Positions 45,769-55,538 of a stretch of 64,000 nucleotides of DNA are shown here, one piece after another; position 1 is the first letter of the stretch, and every line of letters begins with the position of its first letter. The notes under the pieces are model-generated. The model was given only the letters and a program-made list of their open reading frames with translations, was not told where the DNA came from and searched no databases. The stretch is from the NCBI GenBank assembly GCA_963720475.1, contig OY970394.1:2542001-2606000 (forward strand), read 5' to 3'. Made by a program: the position numbers and the translations under genes. The DNA is from G963720475 sp963720475. GTDB lineage: Bacteria > Actinomycetota > Thermoleophilia > Solirubrobacterales > Thermoleophilaceae.

Positions 45769-46708
45769 ATGGTTCGGACTCAGCTCAAGCACATCCGTGC
45801 GCTCGCAAAGCGCTGGCACAAGCCGATCACGGTGGTCGGGGTGCTCGTCGTGGTCGCCGCGTTGGTGATCGCGGTGGCGGGCGATGCCGACGAGTTCGGC
45901 GCCGCGATGAGCGACGCGCCGCTGTGGATCCTCGGGATCGCGGCGCTGATCCAGATCATCTGGCTGGTCGCGCGCAGCGAGGCCTGGAACGTCTGTGTCG
46001 CCGCGGCCGGCGGGACGGTCGGGCGCACGCGCCTGTACCGCGCCTCGAGCCTCGGCTACCTCGGCGGGATGTTCAACGGCACGTTCGGCCTCGGCGTGCG
46101 GATCGCCGCACTGCGCCGCTCGGCCCCGAAGGACAGCCCGCACGTCTCGACGCTGATGGCGGCCGAGCTGCCGATCGTCGTCGTCGAGGTGATGCTCGCG
46201 GCGATCATGTCGTTCACTCTGATCGCGCCGCTGGGCTTCCCTGGTGGGTGCCGATCGTCGGCGGCGCTCGTGATGGGCGCCGCTCTGTACGGCCTGTCCG
46301 TCGTCGCGCGCAACCGCCGCGAAGGGTTCTGGAAGGGCTTCGCCGTGCTGCGCGGGCTCGAGGGTCGCCGGCGGATCGTCCTGCTCGTGATCCTCGCCGT
46401 CTCGGCCCAGGTACTGCGCAACTGGCTCGTGCTCCAAGGCGGTCGGCCTCGACGCGTCGGTCATGGATTCGGTCGCGCTGTTGATCGCGATCGCCGCGAT
46501 CGGGATCCTGCCGTTCGGCCCGAGCACGGCTTCCGCCTCCGCGGTCTTGATTCTCGGCGCGGGCGGGGTTGCTGCTACGGCCGCGGCTGGTGTGCTGCTG
46601 ACGATCAGCGCTGGAGTTGGGGCGTTGTGCTTCGCGGCGTGGGCGCTGGCGAGCAAGTTCTGGCCGCCTGCGCGGGCGCGCGAGTTGGCGCTGGCGCCAA
46701 GCGGCTAG
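45769..46708 (+). CDS. Flippase-like membrane protein (lysylphosphatidylglycerol synthase TM family), two frameshifts
   Basis: Seven to eight helices, including PITVVGVLVVVAALVIAVAG and the TASASAVLILGAGGVAATAA end. The GYLGGMFNGTFGLGVRIAAL segment with surrounding Arg matches UPF0104/AglD-type flippase-like proteins. Frame breaks near 46245 and 46440; the C-terminal frame ends at 46708. About 313 residues if repaired. Likely moves a polyprenyl or lipid substrate; substrate unknown. A hairpin follows at 46739. Confidence 0.73.
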
Positions 46709-46738
46709 GCCTTCGCCGCTCCGCCATACCGCTCCGTT

Positions 46739-46771
46739 TGTCAGGTCGCAAGCTCACGCTTCGACCTGACA
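46739..46771. terminator. Terminator hairpin
   Basis: TGTCAGGTCG pairs with CGACCTGACA (46739-46748 with 46762-46771), and inside it AAGC pairs with GCTT around TCAC, with one bulged C. It lies 31 bases after the flippase-like gene stop and before the sigma gene. Confidence 0.75.
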
Positions 46772-46854
46772 CCCCTATAGCCGCGCTACATTCTCCGCTC
46801 GTCCCACGATCCGCTCGCCGCCGCGGAGGGACGGGCCGACTCGCGGGGAGGAAA

Positions 46855-47501
46855 GTGACGAACGAGGATTTCGAGCAGCGTCCGGAGCACGAGCTCGCGC
46901 AGCTAGCGACGAGGCGCTGATCGATTACATGCGGCGGCCCGGAGAGACGCGGGCGCCCGGAGACGGTCAAGGCCGCGAAGGGCATCCTCGCCTTCCGCCA
47001 CTGGGACTACGTGCTCGGCGGCCTTGTGAAGGTCCCGCGAAGGACGCCGAGGGCGTCGCCTCGGACGTGATCGACGAACGCGCGCTCTCGGTCGTTCGAC
47101 GGTGACAGCCCGATCGTCTTCCGGGCCTGGCTGAAGCCGATCCTCGCCGGCGGCTCGCCGACTACCACCGTGAGCGCAAGGCAGGCCAAAGCTCGGCGCA
47201 CTCGCGAGCGAGCACGAGGGTGACGAAGAGGCGTCTTCGGCCGATGAGCCCACGCGAGGGTTCGAGGGCGAGGCGCTGCACGCCGACGGGTGCCTCGACA
47301 CGGCCTCTACGCAGCCACGAAACGCGGATCACGAGGTTGTGCTGGACCGACACATCTTCGGGCCCGAGTCGGCCAAGGAGACCGCCGAGGCGATCGCCGG
47401 GATGACCGAGGCGAACGTCAACCAGATCGCGTCGCGCTTCCGCAAGGACGTTTCGACGTGCCTCGAGGGTCGGCGACGACGATAGTCGGCTGCGCGGATG
47501 A
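46855..47501 (+). CDS. Sigma-70 family RNA polymerase sigma factor, frameshifted
   Basis: GTG 46855 follows GGGGAGG. Fragments in successive frames fit one sigma factor: TNEDFEQRPEHELAQLA, DEALIDYMRRP, AAKGILAFRHWDYVLGGLV (region 2), VFRAWLKPILA, and RHIFGPESAKETAEAIAGMT followed by EANVNQIASRFRKDV (region 4 HTH). At least six one-base breaks. Expected ~210 residues. The likely stop (47499-47501) overlaps the next ATG. It directs polymerase to a target promoter set; targets unknown. Confidence 0.65.
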
Positions 47502-48142
47502 GCCGACCTCGACACGCTCTAGCGCAGTACATCGACGGCCCACCGGGCGGGGGAGCCCGACCTCGCCCTTCCTCGACAGAGCCGAGGCGCGAGCGAGCGC
47601 AGCCAACTCGTCGCGCTGATCGACTTCTTCTCTCGAGCAGGCACCGCGGCAGCGAATGGGAGCCGGAGGCCTACGACCTCACTCCCTCCCGATCTCGTCG
47701 ACTCGATCCAGCTGCGAGAGGCCGGCCAGGCGGCTCTGGCCGGCACTCCTAGCCTCGTCTGCGCAACCGCGCGCAGATCAAGCGCTCCGACCTCGTCGCT
47801 GAGCTCGCCGACGCCTCGGCGCGCAGGGCAGCAGGAGAAGGTCGCGGGCTACTACCACGGGATGGAGCAGGGGCTGCTGCCCGCTCGCGGAGTGTCGAGC
47901 GACAGGGTGCTCGACGCGCTCGGCAAGATCGTCGGCGAGAGCGAAACCGAGGCACTGCGGCCAGGCGGGCGAGGCGATCGCGCCCTGGTCAGGTGAGGGA
48001 GCCGGCCGAGGCGTTCGGCTACGCGCCAATGTCTCGGGCGCGCCGGCGCGGCTGAGCCGCCGCGATGCGGTCGCCGGGTGCCGCACGAAGCGCCGAGGGA
48101 CCCGAGCCCGACGAGGTTGACCGCCTCTTCCGCGGCGGCTGA
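47498..48142 (+). CDS. Sigma-factor partner protein with C-terminal GG, frameshifted
   Basis: Reconstructed from frame fragments: YIDGPPGG near the N terminus, QLVALIDFF, REWEPEAY, RNRAQIKRSDLVAELADA, EKVAGYYHGMEQGLLPARGV, SDRVLDALGKIVGE, and a terminus EPDEVDRLFRGG. The central part resembles a helical regulator domain. At least six breaks. Lying between a sigma factor and an ImmA/IrrE peptidase, it may be the protease substrate that restrains the sigma factor; that is an inference from context only. Confidence 0.5.
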
Positions 48143-48207
48143 CCAACGTAGTCCGCGAGCTCGCGCGAAACCGACTCCATACCGCATGCAAGCCGACCCA
48201 CTCGCCT

Positions 48208-48418
48208 GTGTCTACCGCCACGCGGTCCTCGCTGACGATCGACTCGCTGGTGGAGAGGCTCGCGCGGATGCTTCGCTCCGACCCGGTGCTTGACCGGGCA
48301 GACAGACGCATTGCTAGCGAGTTGCCGCGCCGAGCACTGCCGCTCACTCGGGATCTGCCCGAACGCCATTCGCGCGAAGTTCGAGCGAGTCGCGCGCGAG
48401 TACGATCGCTCCCGATGA
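48208..48418 (+). CDS. Possible short gene before immA
   Basis: A frame reads TIDSLVERLARMLRSDPVLD then, after one or two breaks, RAKFERVAREYDRSR and a TGA at 48416-48418. That stop overlaps the immA ATG by 4 bases, the usual coupling signal, so some coding sequence must end here. The 5' end and the family are unresolved; it might be the C-terminal part of the preceding gene or a separate small protein. Confidence 0.35.
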
Positions 48419-48690
48419 CGGGAGCTCGTCCGCGTGAAGAGATCGAGCAGCACGCCGAGCATGTCCTCGGCAAGGTCCGAGCCGTGGATCTGGGACGGCG
48501 ACCGACTGCCGGTGCCGGTCGAGGACATCGCCGACTCGCTGCTGCGGCCTGCTCGTGCGGGACGTCGAGCCGGAGCTGTCGTCGAGGCGCCCGGGCGCGC
48601 CGGCGCTTGGCGATGATCAGTGCTTGTCGGGGCCTGCTGATCCCGAGCCTCGGCGAGATCTGGGTCAATGCCGGCGAGGCGCCGCGAAGG
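48415..48690 (+). pseudogene. ImmA/IrrE-type metallo-endopeptidase, 3' part missing
   Basis: ATG 48415 in an ATGA overlap. Frame pieces give EIEQHAEHVLGKVRA, WDGDRLPVPVEDIADSLL, LLVRDVE and GLLIPSLGEIWVNAGEA, the start of an ImmA/IrrE peptidase. The HExxH zinc site should follow but the sequence switches at ~48690 to the antisense of a GMC oxidoreductase. ImmA/IrrE peptidases cleave repressors to switch on stress or mobile-element genes. Truncated by rearrangement or by assembly error. Confidence 0.6.
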
Positions 48691-48691
48691 C

Positions 48692-49450
48692 GTCTGCACG
48701 CAGTTCATGTAGTTGACGACCGTGCCGCCGCCGAGCGTCTGGCCGGCGAGGATGCCGATCGAGCCGTCCTCCGACGCCGCGAGGCCGCCGCCGTAGTAGA
48801 GCTCGAGGTAGCCGGGGAGCTCGAGCTGCTTGAAATCCTGCTCGTTGCGGTACTGGCCCATCTCGAGCACGAGCACTTGACTTGCCGGCCTTCGCGCACT
48901 CGGCCGCGATCACGGCGCCGCCGGCGCCTGAGCCGACGACGCAGACGTCGCACTGCGAGCTCGGCGGTCTCGCCCGAGACATCCTCGATCGTGATCGTCT
49001 TCGGCGCCTCCTCGGCGCTCGGCGGTGCGCTCGCGGGGCCGGGGTAGTTGAGCGCCTCCCAGTTCGGGTTATTGCCCTCCTCGTCGGGCAGCGCGTAGAA
49101 GAACAGGAGCGTCAGGGCCTTCAGCTGATGGAGGCCGTGCTTGGCCTCGGGATCCTGGTCGCGGATCGCGTGGATCAGTTGGGTGCGCCGTCGGTGTCGG
49201 CCTCGACGATCCCCTCCTTGTGGAGTGCGTCGAGCAGCTCGCCCACGGCCTCGATCTCCTCGGGCAGCATCGCCTCGGCGAGGAGACCCTCGATCTCGGT
49301 CGCGACGTTCATGTCGGAGGCCGCCCGCTCGAGGAACGCCTTTTCGATCGGGTCCTGGGTGTCGGTCTCGACCGACGGGACGATCGCGTCGCAGAATGCT
49401 TCGAGCGCTTCGCGCTGGGTCTCGGACAGGACGGCTTGGGCTACGGCCAT
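48692..49450 (-). pseudogene. GMC-family oxidoreductase, N-terminal part only, frameshifted
   Basis: ATG 49450: residues 1-150 resemble the gluconate 2-dehydrogenase subunit 3-like N-terminal domain (SETQREALEAFCDAIVPSVE, HGLHQLKALTLLFFYALPDE). Next is the FAD-binding motif CVVGSGAGGAVIAAECAKAG, then VLVLEMGQ and LAGQTLGGGTVVNY. Breaks near 49180, 48955 and 48885. It stops at about residue 255 of an expected ~650-700, where the immA fragment begins. Such enzymes oxidise alcohols or sugars. Confidence 0.7.
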
Positions 49451-49534
49451 TGCGGGTCTCTCCTCCTTGTGGACTCCTCGCTGCCGATCCTACTCGCGCG
49501 AGGCCGGTCCGGACACCATGGAATCCTTCGGGGC

Positions 49535-50932
49535 GTGGAAGAACCGCAGATCAGCATCCGTCGCGTCGCACCGCACCCAGACCTCCCCGGTCCCTTCGAC
49601 GTCGGCCGCTACGCCGCCGAGCTGCAGGACTTCCTGCGCGAGGCGCGCGCGGGTTCAGGTCCAGGGCGAGCTCGTCAACTTCAAGCTCGCGGGCGCGAAC
49701 GCGTACTTCGAGCTGCGCGACGCGGACGGCGCGCTGCCGTGCGCGATGTGGCGGAACGAGCTGGAGAAGATGCAGATCCCCGAGGCGGCGCTCGTGGACG
49801 GCGCGCGGATCATCGTCTGCGGCGGGCCGGACTACTACCCGGGCAGCGGCACCTCCTCCCCATCGTTCTCGTTCCGCGTCACGCCACCTCCGCCTCGCCG
49901 GCGAGGGCGACCTGCTCGCCCAGCTCGCGAAGCTGCGCGAGAAGCTCCACGGCGAGGGGCTGTTCGAGCCGCAGAAGCTCCTCCCCCGCCCCACGCTTCC
50001 GCGGACGATCGGCGTAATCACCGGGCGCGAGTCGGCCGCCGCGGCGGACGTGCGGGCCGGGCTCGAGCGGCGATCGTGGCGCGGCACCGTTGTCTGGGCT
50101 CATCCGCCGGTCCAGGACCGCAAGGCGGCGCCGCTGATCGGGCGAGCGCTGCAGGATCTCGCCGCGCTCGACGAGCCGGACCGCCCCGAGGTGATCCTCG
50201 TCGCCCGCGGAGGCGGATCGCTCGCGGACCTGTGGGCGTTCTGCGACGAGACGCTCTGCCGCACGGTCGCGCTGCTGCCGGTTCCGGTGATCGCGGCGAT
50301 CGGGCACGAGACGGACACGACGCTGATCGACGACGTCGCCGCGGTCGCCTGCTCGACGCCCACCCACGCGGCCGAGCAAGCCGTGCGGCTCGACGTGGCC
50401 GACGGCGCACGCGGGGCTCGAGACCGCCGCCGCGAAGGTGGCCGCGTGCGGGCCGGTCACGATCCGCCGCCGCGCCGAGCGGCTGCGCGACTGCGCGCGG
50501 GTGCCGGCGGAGCAGGTTCGTCGCGAGCGCTCGCGGCTCAATCAGCTCACGCGCGAGATGCGCGCGTCGTCGCAGCGCCGAATCGCCGACGGGCGCGAGC
50601 TCGCGGCCACCTACGGCCTCGTCCTGTCGCGCAAGGCGTCCGCCGAGCGGCGCGAGGCGCGCACGGAGGCGAGGCAGGCTGAGAGCGGCTCGCCACAGCG
50701 CTCGCAGCCGAGCGCAAACCGCGGAGACCCAGCGCGCGCGCCGGATCGCCGACATCGCCACCGCCCTGCGCGCCCACGATCCGGAGCGCGTTCTCGAACG
50801 CGGCTACGCGCGCGCGGAGACCGACAGCGGGCGAGCCGGTTACTAGCGCCGAGCAGGCGAAAGCGGCCGAGGACATCCGGCTCCGCTTCGCAGACGCCGC
50901 CGTGCGCGCGAAGATACGCGGAGGACGAATGA
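49535..50932 (+). CDS. xseA: Exodeoxyribonuclease VII large subunit, frameshifted
   Basis: GTG 49535 (EEPQISIRRVAPHPD). The OB-fold domain has VQGELVNFKLAGANAYFELR and MWRNELEKMQIP. The catalytic core has RTIGVITGRESAAAADV, VILVARGGGSLADLWAF and AAIGHETDTTLIDDVA. The C-terminal coiled coil follows. Breaks near 49660, 49890, 50410, 50690, 50835 and at the very end. The TGA at 50930-50932 overlaps the xseB ATG, as in other genomes. With XseB it degrades single-stranded DNA. Confidence 0.9.
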
Positions 50933-51189
50933 GCCCCGACGAGCAGACCCAGACCTACGAGCAGGCCTTCGAGCGGCTCGAGCAGATCATCGCCCGGCTC
51001 GACTCGGGCGAGGCCGAGCTGCGCGAGACGCTCGAGCTCTGCCGCGAGGGCAAGGAGCTGATCCTCCTCTGCAAGCGCGAGCTCGACGCAGTCTCCGGCG
51101 AGCTGAAGGAGCTCGACCTCGACGCGCTCGTCGCCGACCTCCAGTCGCACGACCAGCAGGCCGCGGCGCAGCTCGACGCGAGCGAGTAG
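50929..51189 (+). CDS. xseB: Exodeoxyribonuclease VII small subunit
   Basis: 86 residues from ATG 50929: YEQAFERLEQIIARLDSGEA followed by LRETLELCREGKELI, the XseB helical hairpin. An in-frame start 9 codons upstream is open but would lie inside xseA. Coupled to xseA by a 4-base overlap. Confidence 0.95.
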   Translation: MSPDEQTQTYEQAFERLEQIIARLDSGEAELRETLELCREGKELILLCKRELDAVSGELKELDLDALVADLQSHDQQAAAQLDASE

Positions 51190-51253
51190 CGCCGCAATCT
51201 CGCCGCCGCATAGAGCTGCGCAGGCCCCCTCGATCCACAGGAGCCCGCCCCCC

Positions 51254-51662
51254 ATGCCCAACATCACCCACACCGACTTCGTCACCCTCCCTACCCAGGA
51301 CTTCGAGCGCGCGGTCAAGTTCTATGGCGAGACGCTCGGGCTCGAGGAGGAGAAGCGCTACGGGCAGATGCCGGGCGTCGAGTTCGGGACGGGCAACCTC
51401 ACGCTCGCGGTACTCGAGTCGGAGAAGTTTGGGATGGATTTCAACGTCAACAAGAACCCGATCGCGCTACGGGTCGACGATGTCGAGGAGGCGCGGAAGG
51501 AGCTCGAGTCGCAGGGGATCGAGTTCGCGGCCGACACGATGGACTCGGGCGTCTGCCATATGGCGTTCTTCTCCGATCCCGACGGCAACGCGCTGATGCT
51601 CCACCAGCCGCTACGCGCCCGAGGGCCAGGTTCCGCCCGCCGCTCAGGGCGAGGAGGGCTAG
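51254..51662 (+). CDS. Glyoxalase/VOC superfamily protein, frameshift near end
   Basis: TDFVTLPTQDFERAVKFYGE begins a VOC beta-alpha-beta module; MPGVEFGTGNLTLAVLE and CHMAFFSDPDGNALMLH complete it. Metal-binding side chains are partly present (His7, Glu in GVEF, His in CHMAF). After NALMLHQ the frame breaks near 51610 and ends with YAPEGQVPPAAQGEEG. About 135 residues. Dioxygenase, lyase or resistance role undetermined. Confidence 0.85.
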
Positions 51663-51667
51663 CCCCC

Positions 51668-52598
51668 ATGTCGAAGTGGACAGCCGACTCGATCCCCGAC
51701 CAGTCGGGTCGCACGTTCGTCGTCACCGGCGCCAACAGCGGGCTCGGGCTCGAGACCACCAAAGCGCTGGCGCGCGAAGAACGCGCAGGTCGTCATGACC
51801 GCCCGCAACGCCGCCAAGGGTGAAGCGGCCGTCAAGGAGATCAAGGACGAAATCCCCGACGCGAACCTCGAGCTCCGCGAGCTCGACCTCGCCGACCTCG
51901 CCTCGATCAAGGCGTTCGCCGATGGCCTCACGAAGGCGCGCCCAGAGTTCGACGTCCTGATCAACAACGCCGGCGTGATGATGACCCCCTACCAGGAAAC
52001 GAAGGACGGCCACGAGCTCCAGTTCGGCACGAACCACCTCGGCCACTTCGCGCTCACCGGCCTGCTCCTCCCGCACATCAAGGGCGACGATCCGCGCGTC
52101 GTCACCGTCTCGAGCATCGAGCACTACCCGGGCAAGATCGACTTCGACAACATCCAGCTCAAGGACGGCTACAGCTCGCGCAAGGCCTACCAGCGCTCGA
52201 AGTTCTCGAACGCGGTCTTCGGCCTCGAGCTGGCGCGCAGGCTCGAGGAGGCCGGCTCGCCGATCAAATCAACGATGGCCCACCCCGGCTACTCCGACAC
52301 GAACCTCCAGACGAGCGGCCCGACCGGCCTGATGCCCGCCATCCTCACGATCGGCAACAAGCTGATCGCGCAGGGCCAGGACCAGGGCGCCCTCCCCCAG
52401 CTCTTCGCCGCCACCTCACCGCAGGCGAAGTCCGGCTCCTACTACGGCCCCGACGGATTCCGCCAGCTGCGCGGGCACCCGACCGAGGTCCACTTCACAA
52501 AGCGCGCACACGACCCTGAGACGGGCAGCAAGCTATGGGAGGTCAGCGAGGAGCTGACCGGCGTCAGCTACCTCGACGCGGCGCCGAGCCCGGCCTAA
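51668..52598 (+). CDS. Short-chain dehydrogenase/reductase, one frameshift
   Basis: ATG 51668, five bases after the VOC gene. TFVVTGANSGLGLETTKALA holds the cofactor motif; the frame breaks near 51778 and resumes at NAQVVMTARNAAKGEAA. NNAGVMM, a SSIEHYPGKID serine and YQRSKFSNAVF (YxxxK) complete the catalytic set. Resembles retinol-dehydrogenase/WW-oxidoreductase-type SDRs. Stop overlaps the convergent desaturase by 4 bases. Confidence 0.9.
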
Positions 52599-53665
52599 GC
52601 CGGCGAAGCGGCGCCCGCGGCGCCCGGCGAGGACATCCGCCGCGCGAACGCCCGCCGCGCCTCGCGGAAGGTCACGAGGCGCTTCTGGCTCTCGTCCCAC
52701 AGCTTCAGCCGCGTGCACTTGATGCCGTCCCAGAACGTCAGCGTCGGGACGCTGTGGAAGACGGGGTTCTCGTCGTGGGCGCGCTGGAGGTTGTAGTTCG
52801 GAATCCGCGCGCTGAGGTGATGCACGTGGTGGAGGCCGATGTTGCCGGTGAAGAACTGCAGCACCTTCGGCAGCTTCAGGTACGAGCTGCCGCGCAGCGC
52901 CGCGTCGGCGTAGCTCCACTCGCCGTTGTTCTCCCAGTAGACGTCCTCGAACTGGTGCTGGACGTAGAAGAGCCATACGCCGGCCGCGCCGGCGAGCAGG
53001 GCGATCGGGCCCTGGATAAGCAGGACTTCCTGCCAGCCGAGCGCGAAGCAGACGGCCCCCACGACCACCGCGAGCGCGACGTTCGTCAGGCGGACGCTGC
53101 GCTTCACCCGCGCGCGAGCGTCCTTCGCGACCAGCCGCGGCTGGACCATCAGCCCGTAGATCGGCCCGAGGCCGAACATCACGATCGGGTGCCGGTAGAG
53201 CCAGTAGACGATCCGGGCGCGGCGCGAGCGCGAGAAGTACTCCTCGACAGTGAGGGTGGGCACGTCGCCGACGCCGCGGCGGTCGAGGTCGCCGGCGGTC
53301 GCATGGTGGACGGCGTGGTTGTGGCGCCAGCCGAGGAAGTCCGAATAGACGAACAGTCCGAGCGTCGTGCCGAGCCAGACGTTCGCCTTCTTCCACGGCA
53401 GGAACGAGCCGTGCGCGCAGTCGTGGAAGAGGATGTAGGTGCGCAGCAGGAAGCCGGCCGCCGGGATCGCGAGCGGGAGGACGAGCCAGTAGCTGAGGAG
53501 CTCCTCCTTCAGCGCGACGTACATGAACGCGCAGATCAGCAGGTACGGCACGATCGAGGTCGCGAAATCGAGCGAGCTCCGGCCTAGGTGTGGCCGGGCG
53601 TATTCGTCGAGCGCATGGCGGCGTTGGCGCTGCGCTTCGGATTCAGTGAGGGCTTCGGCGGTCAT
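52595..53665 (-). CDS. Membrane fatty acid desaturase
   Basis: 356 residues, intact. Three histidine boxes: HDCAHGS, HNHAVHHATAG and HHVHHLS, which bind the di-iron centre. Four or more membrane helices. The spacing and the HDCAHGSF box resemble delta-12/omega-6 type acyl-lipid desaturases. Introduces double bonds into membrane acyl chains using O2. It lies next to no dedicated ferredoxin in this window. Confidence 0.92.
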   Translation of the reverse strand: MTAEALTESEAQRQRRHALDEYARPHLGRSSLDFATSIVPYLLICAFMYVALKEELLSYWLVLPLAIPAAGFLLRTYILFHDCAHGSFLPWKKANVWLGTTLGLFVYSDFLGWRHNHAVHHATAGDLDRRGVGDVPTLTVEEYFSRSRRARIVYWLYRHPIVMFGLGPIYGLMVQPRLVAKDARARVKRSVRLTNVALAVVVGAVCFALGWQEVLLIQGPIALLAGAAGVWLFYVQHQFEDVYWENNGEWSYADAALRGSSYLKLPKVLQFFTGNIGLHHVHHLSARIPNYNLQRAHDENPVFHSVPTLTFWDGIKCTRLKLWDESQKRLVTFREARRAFARRMSSPGAAGAASPA

Positions 53666-53708
53666 GGTGCGAGTCCGCGGCCACGCTACCGCACAATCTT
53701 AGGTTTGC

Positions 53709-54582
53709 CTAAGTCGCGACGGCTTCGAGCTGCGCGTACTCGTCTCGAGACAATTCTAGCGCGGCAGCCGCGATGTTTTCCTCGAGGTGCTCGACCGAGC
53801 CCGTGCCCGGGATCGGCAGCATCACCGGCGAGCGCTGCAGCAGCCACGCGAGCGCGACCTGCGACGGGGTTGCGTCGTGCGCGGAGGCGGCGTGCGCGAG
53901 CGGCCCGCCGTCGTGCTTGGTGAGCTCGCCGGTCGCGAGCGGATACCACGGGATGAAGCCGATCGCCCTGCTCGGCGCAGGCGTCGAGCACGTCCTCGTG
54001 CTCGCGGTCGGCGAGGTTGTAGCGGTTCTGGACCGAGACGATCTCGGGGATCACCTTCTGCCCGCGCGCGAGCTCCTCGACGCCGAAGTTGCAGACGCCG
54101 ACGTGGCGCACCTTGCCTTCGTCCTTGAGCTCCTTGAACGCGCCGAGCGACTCCTCGAGCGGCACCTCGGGATCGGGCGCGTGGAATTGGTAGAGGTCGA
54201 TCTGGTCGAGCTTCAGCCGCTTTAGCGACGCCTCGCAGCAGCCGCGGATCCGGTCCGGGTGGCCGTCGCGGTCCCAGCGGCCGGGCGCGCTGCGGGTGAG
54301 GCCCGCCTTGGTCGCGATCACGAGCCCGTCGGGGTAAGGGTGGAGGGTCTCGCCGATCAGCCGCTCGGAGACCTCGGGGCCGTAGGAGTCGGCGGTGTCG
54401 ATCAGTGTGACGCCGAGCTCGAGCGCGCGCCGCAGAACCTGCTTGGCGTGCTCGACGTCGGCCGGCTCGCCCCAGACGCCCTCGCCCGTGATCCGCATCG
54501 CGCCGAAGCCGAGGCGGTGGACATCGAGGTCGCCGCCGATCTTGAAGTGGCCGGAGGCGTGGGCGTTTGGAGCGTCAGACAT
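53709..54582 (-). CDS. Aldo/keto reductase, one frameshift
   Basis: HRLGFGAMRITGEGVWGEP starts the barrel; catalytic Asp/Tyr in LIDTADSYGPEVSE, Lys in VIATKAGLTR, His in LYQFHAPDPEVPLEES. The frame breaks near 53965 (ACAEQ/IGFIPWYPLATGEL) and ends with LPIPGTGSVEHLEENIAAA. About 290 residues. NADPH-dependent carbonyl reductase of unknown substrate. A terminator hairpin lies just upstream of its start. Confidence 0.9.
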
Positions 54583-54584
54583 AA

Positions 54585-54621
54585 GACGAGGCCGGGCGAG
54601 ACTACCCCGCCCGGCCTCGTC
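54585..54621. terminator. Strong hairpin terminator
   Basis: GACGAGGCCGGGCG (54585-54598) pairs perfectly with CGCCCGGCCTCGTC (54608-54621) around a 9-base loop. It follows the minus-strand surface protein gene by 23 bases and precedes the aldo/keto reductase start. Confidence 0.85.
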
Positions 54622-54644
54622 GAAACGACGTTGGAGCTAGGTGC

Positions 54645-55202
54645 TCAGCACATCACCGACAGGTAGAACGGCTTCGCAGCGCCGGTGCCGTTGCTGTTGG
54701 CCGTAGTGACCGTGACCGCGTTGGGACTGTTCGGGCTCGGCGCGACGTTGGCCTCGCCCTGGCCGGTGGCCGGAACCGCGTTCGCCGCCGTCGTCTCGCC
54801 GGCGGTCGCGTTGTAAACGCAGTTCTGCACGTTCGAGTTGAACGTGACCTGATAATTGCCGGTTCCCGGCAGGACCGTCACGCTCGTAGCGTTGCGGTTG
54901 CGGAACAGCTGTCCACCGGAGGTCACGACAGCCCACGATCCGGCGGTCGTTGCGCTTGGCACGGTCGGCAGGGTGCTGATCAGGATGTCCTTGCCCTTGA
55001 TCGTCCCGTTAATGATGCGCGAGCCGAGGATCGTGTTCTTGGCGATCTTGTCGCCGGTGACTGCGCGCGACTTGATTGACGCCGTAGTGACGCTGTTCTT
55101 GGGAAGCGTCGCGGCATAGGCGACACCCGAAAGCGCGACGAACAGCGCGATGATCGAGATGATTGTGCCCGGCGAGGGGCGGAACTTCTTGATGGACGGC
55201 AT
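54645..55202 (-). CDS. Surface/exported protein with PSPGT-type N terminus
   Basis: 185 residues. KKFRPSPGTIISIIALFVAL begins the N-terminal hydrophobic anchor, followed by SGVAYAATLPKNSV and SIKSRAVTGDKIAKNTILGS, a threonine/glycine repeat-like passage. This start is common in secreted Thermoleophilia proteins. The C-terminal domain is beta-rich with two Cys (NCVYN, SVMC). Function unknown. Followed by the terminator at 54585-54621. Confidence 0.78.
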   Translation of the reverse strand: MPSIKKFRPSPGTIISIIALFVALSGVAYAATLPKNSVTTASIKSRAVTGDKIAKNTILGSRIINGTIKGKDILISTLPTVPSATTAGSWAVVTSGGQLFRNRNATSVTVLPGTGNYQVTFNSNVQNCVYNATAGETTAANAVPATGQGEANVAPSPNSPNAVTVTTANSNGTGAAKPFYLSVMC

Positions 55203-55301
55203 GCGGAAGCGTTCCTCCGAAGGTCGGGGTTTCCAGGTGCTTCGCTGCCGCTAACCCGTTACCTGCCGCGATGGTGCGGTGCGGGCGCTAGGTGTCGTTG
55301 T

Positions 55302-55538
55302 TCAGGCCGCGTGCATGCTGCGGTCATCGACCTCGATCAGCTCGGCGCCGACCGCGGATGGCTCGGGAATCGGCTCGCCATGCCCAGACATGCTCTCGAT
55401 GTGCGAGGGGATCGCCTCTCGCATCAGCTGGATTACCTCTTCCCGGCTCGCTCCGGCGCTGACGCAGCCTGGAAGGTCGGGAACGTACGCGGAGTAGGAC
55501 CCGCCCTCTCCTTCGATCACGATCAGGTACTTGCTCAT
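55302..55538 (-). CDS. hicB: HicB-type antitoxin
   Basis: 78 residues. YLIVIEGEGGSYSAYVPDLP and GCVSAGASREEVIQLMREAI are the HicB partial RNase H fold. There is no C-terminal DNA-binding domain, so it is the short form. It overlaps hicA by 4 bases (ATGA). Neutralises HicA. Confidence 0.92.
   Translation of the reverse strand: MSKYLIVIEGEGGSYSAYVPDLPGCVSAGASREEVIQLMREAIPSHIESMSGHGEPIPEPSAVGAELIEVDDRSMHAA

Noticed and set aside
48692..48720. Recombination between the GMC gene and the ETF dehydrogenase, which share a similar NY-NCVQ-coding stretch near 7280
   Set aside because: The match is short and lies within plausible coding sequence in both; there is no evidence that it caused the junction.
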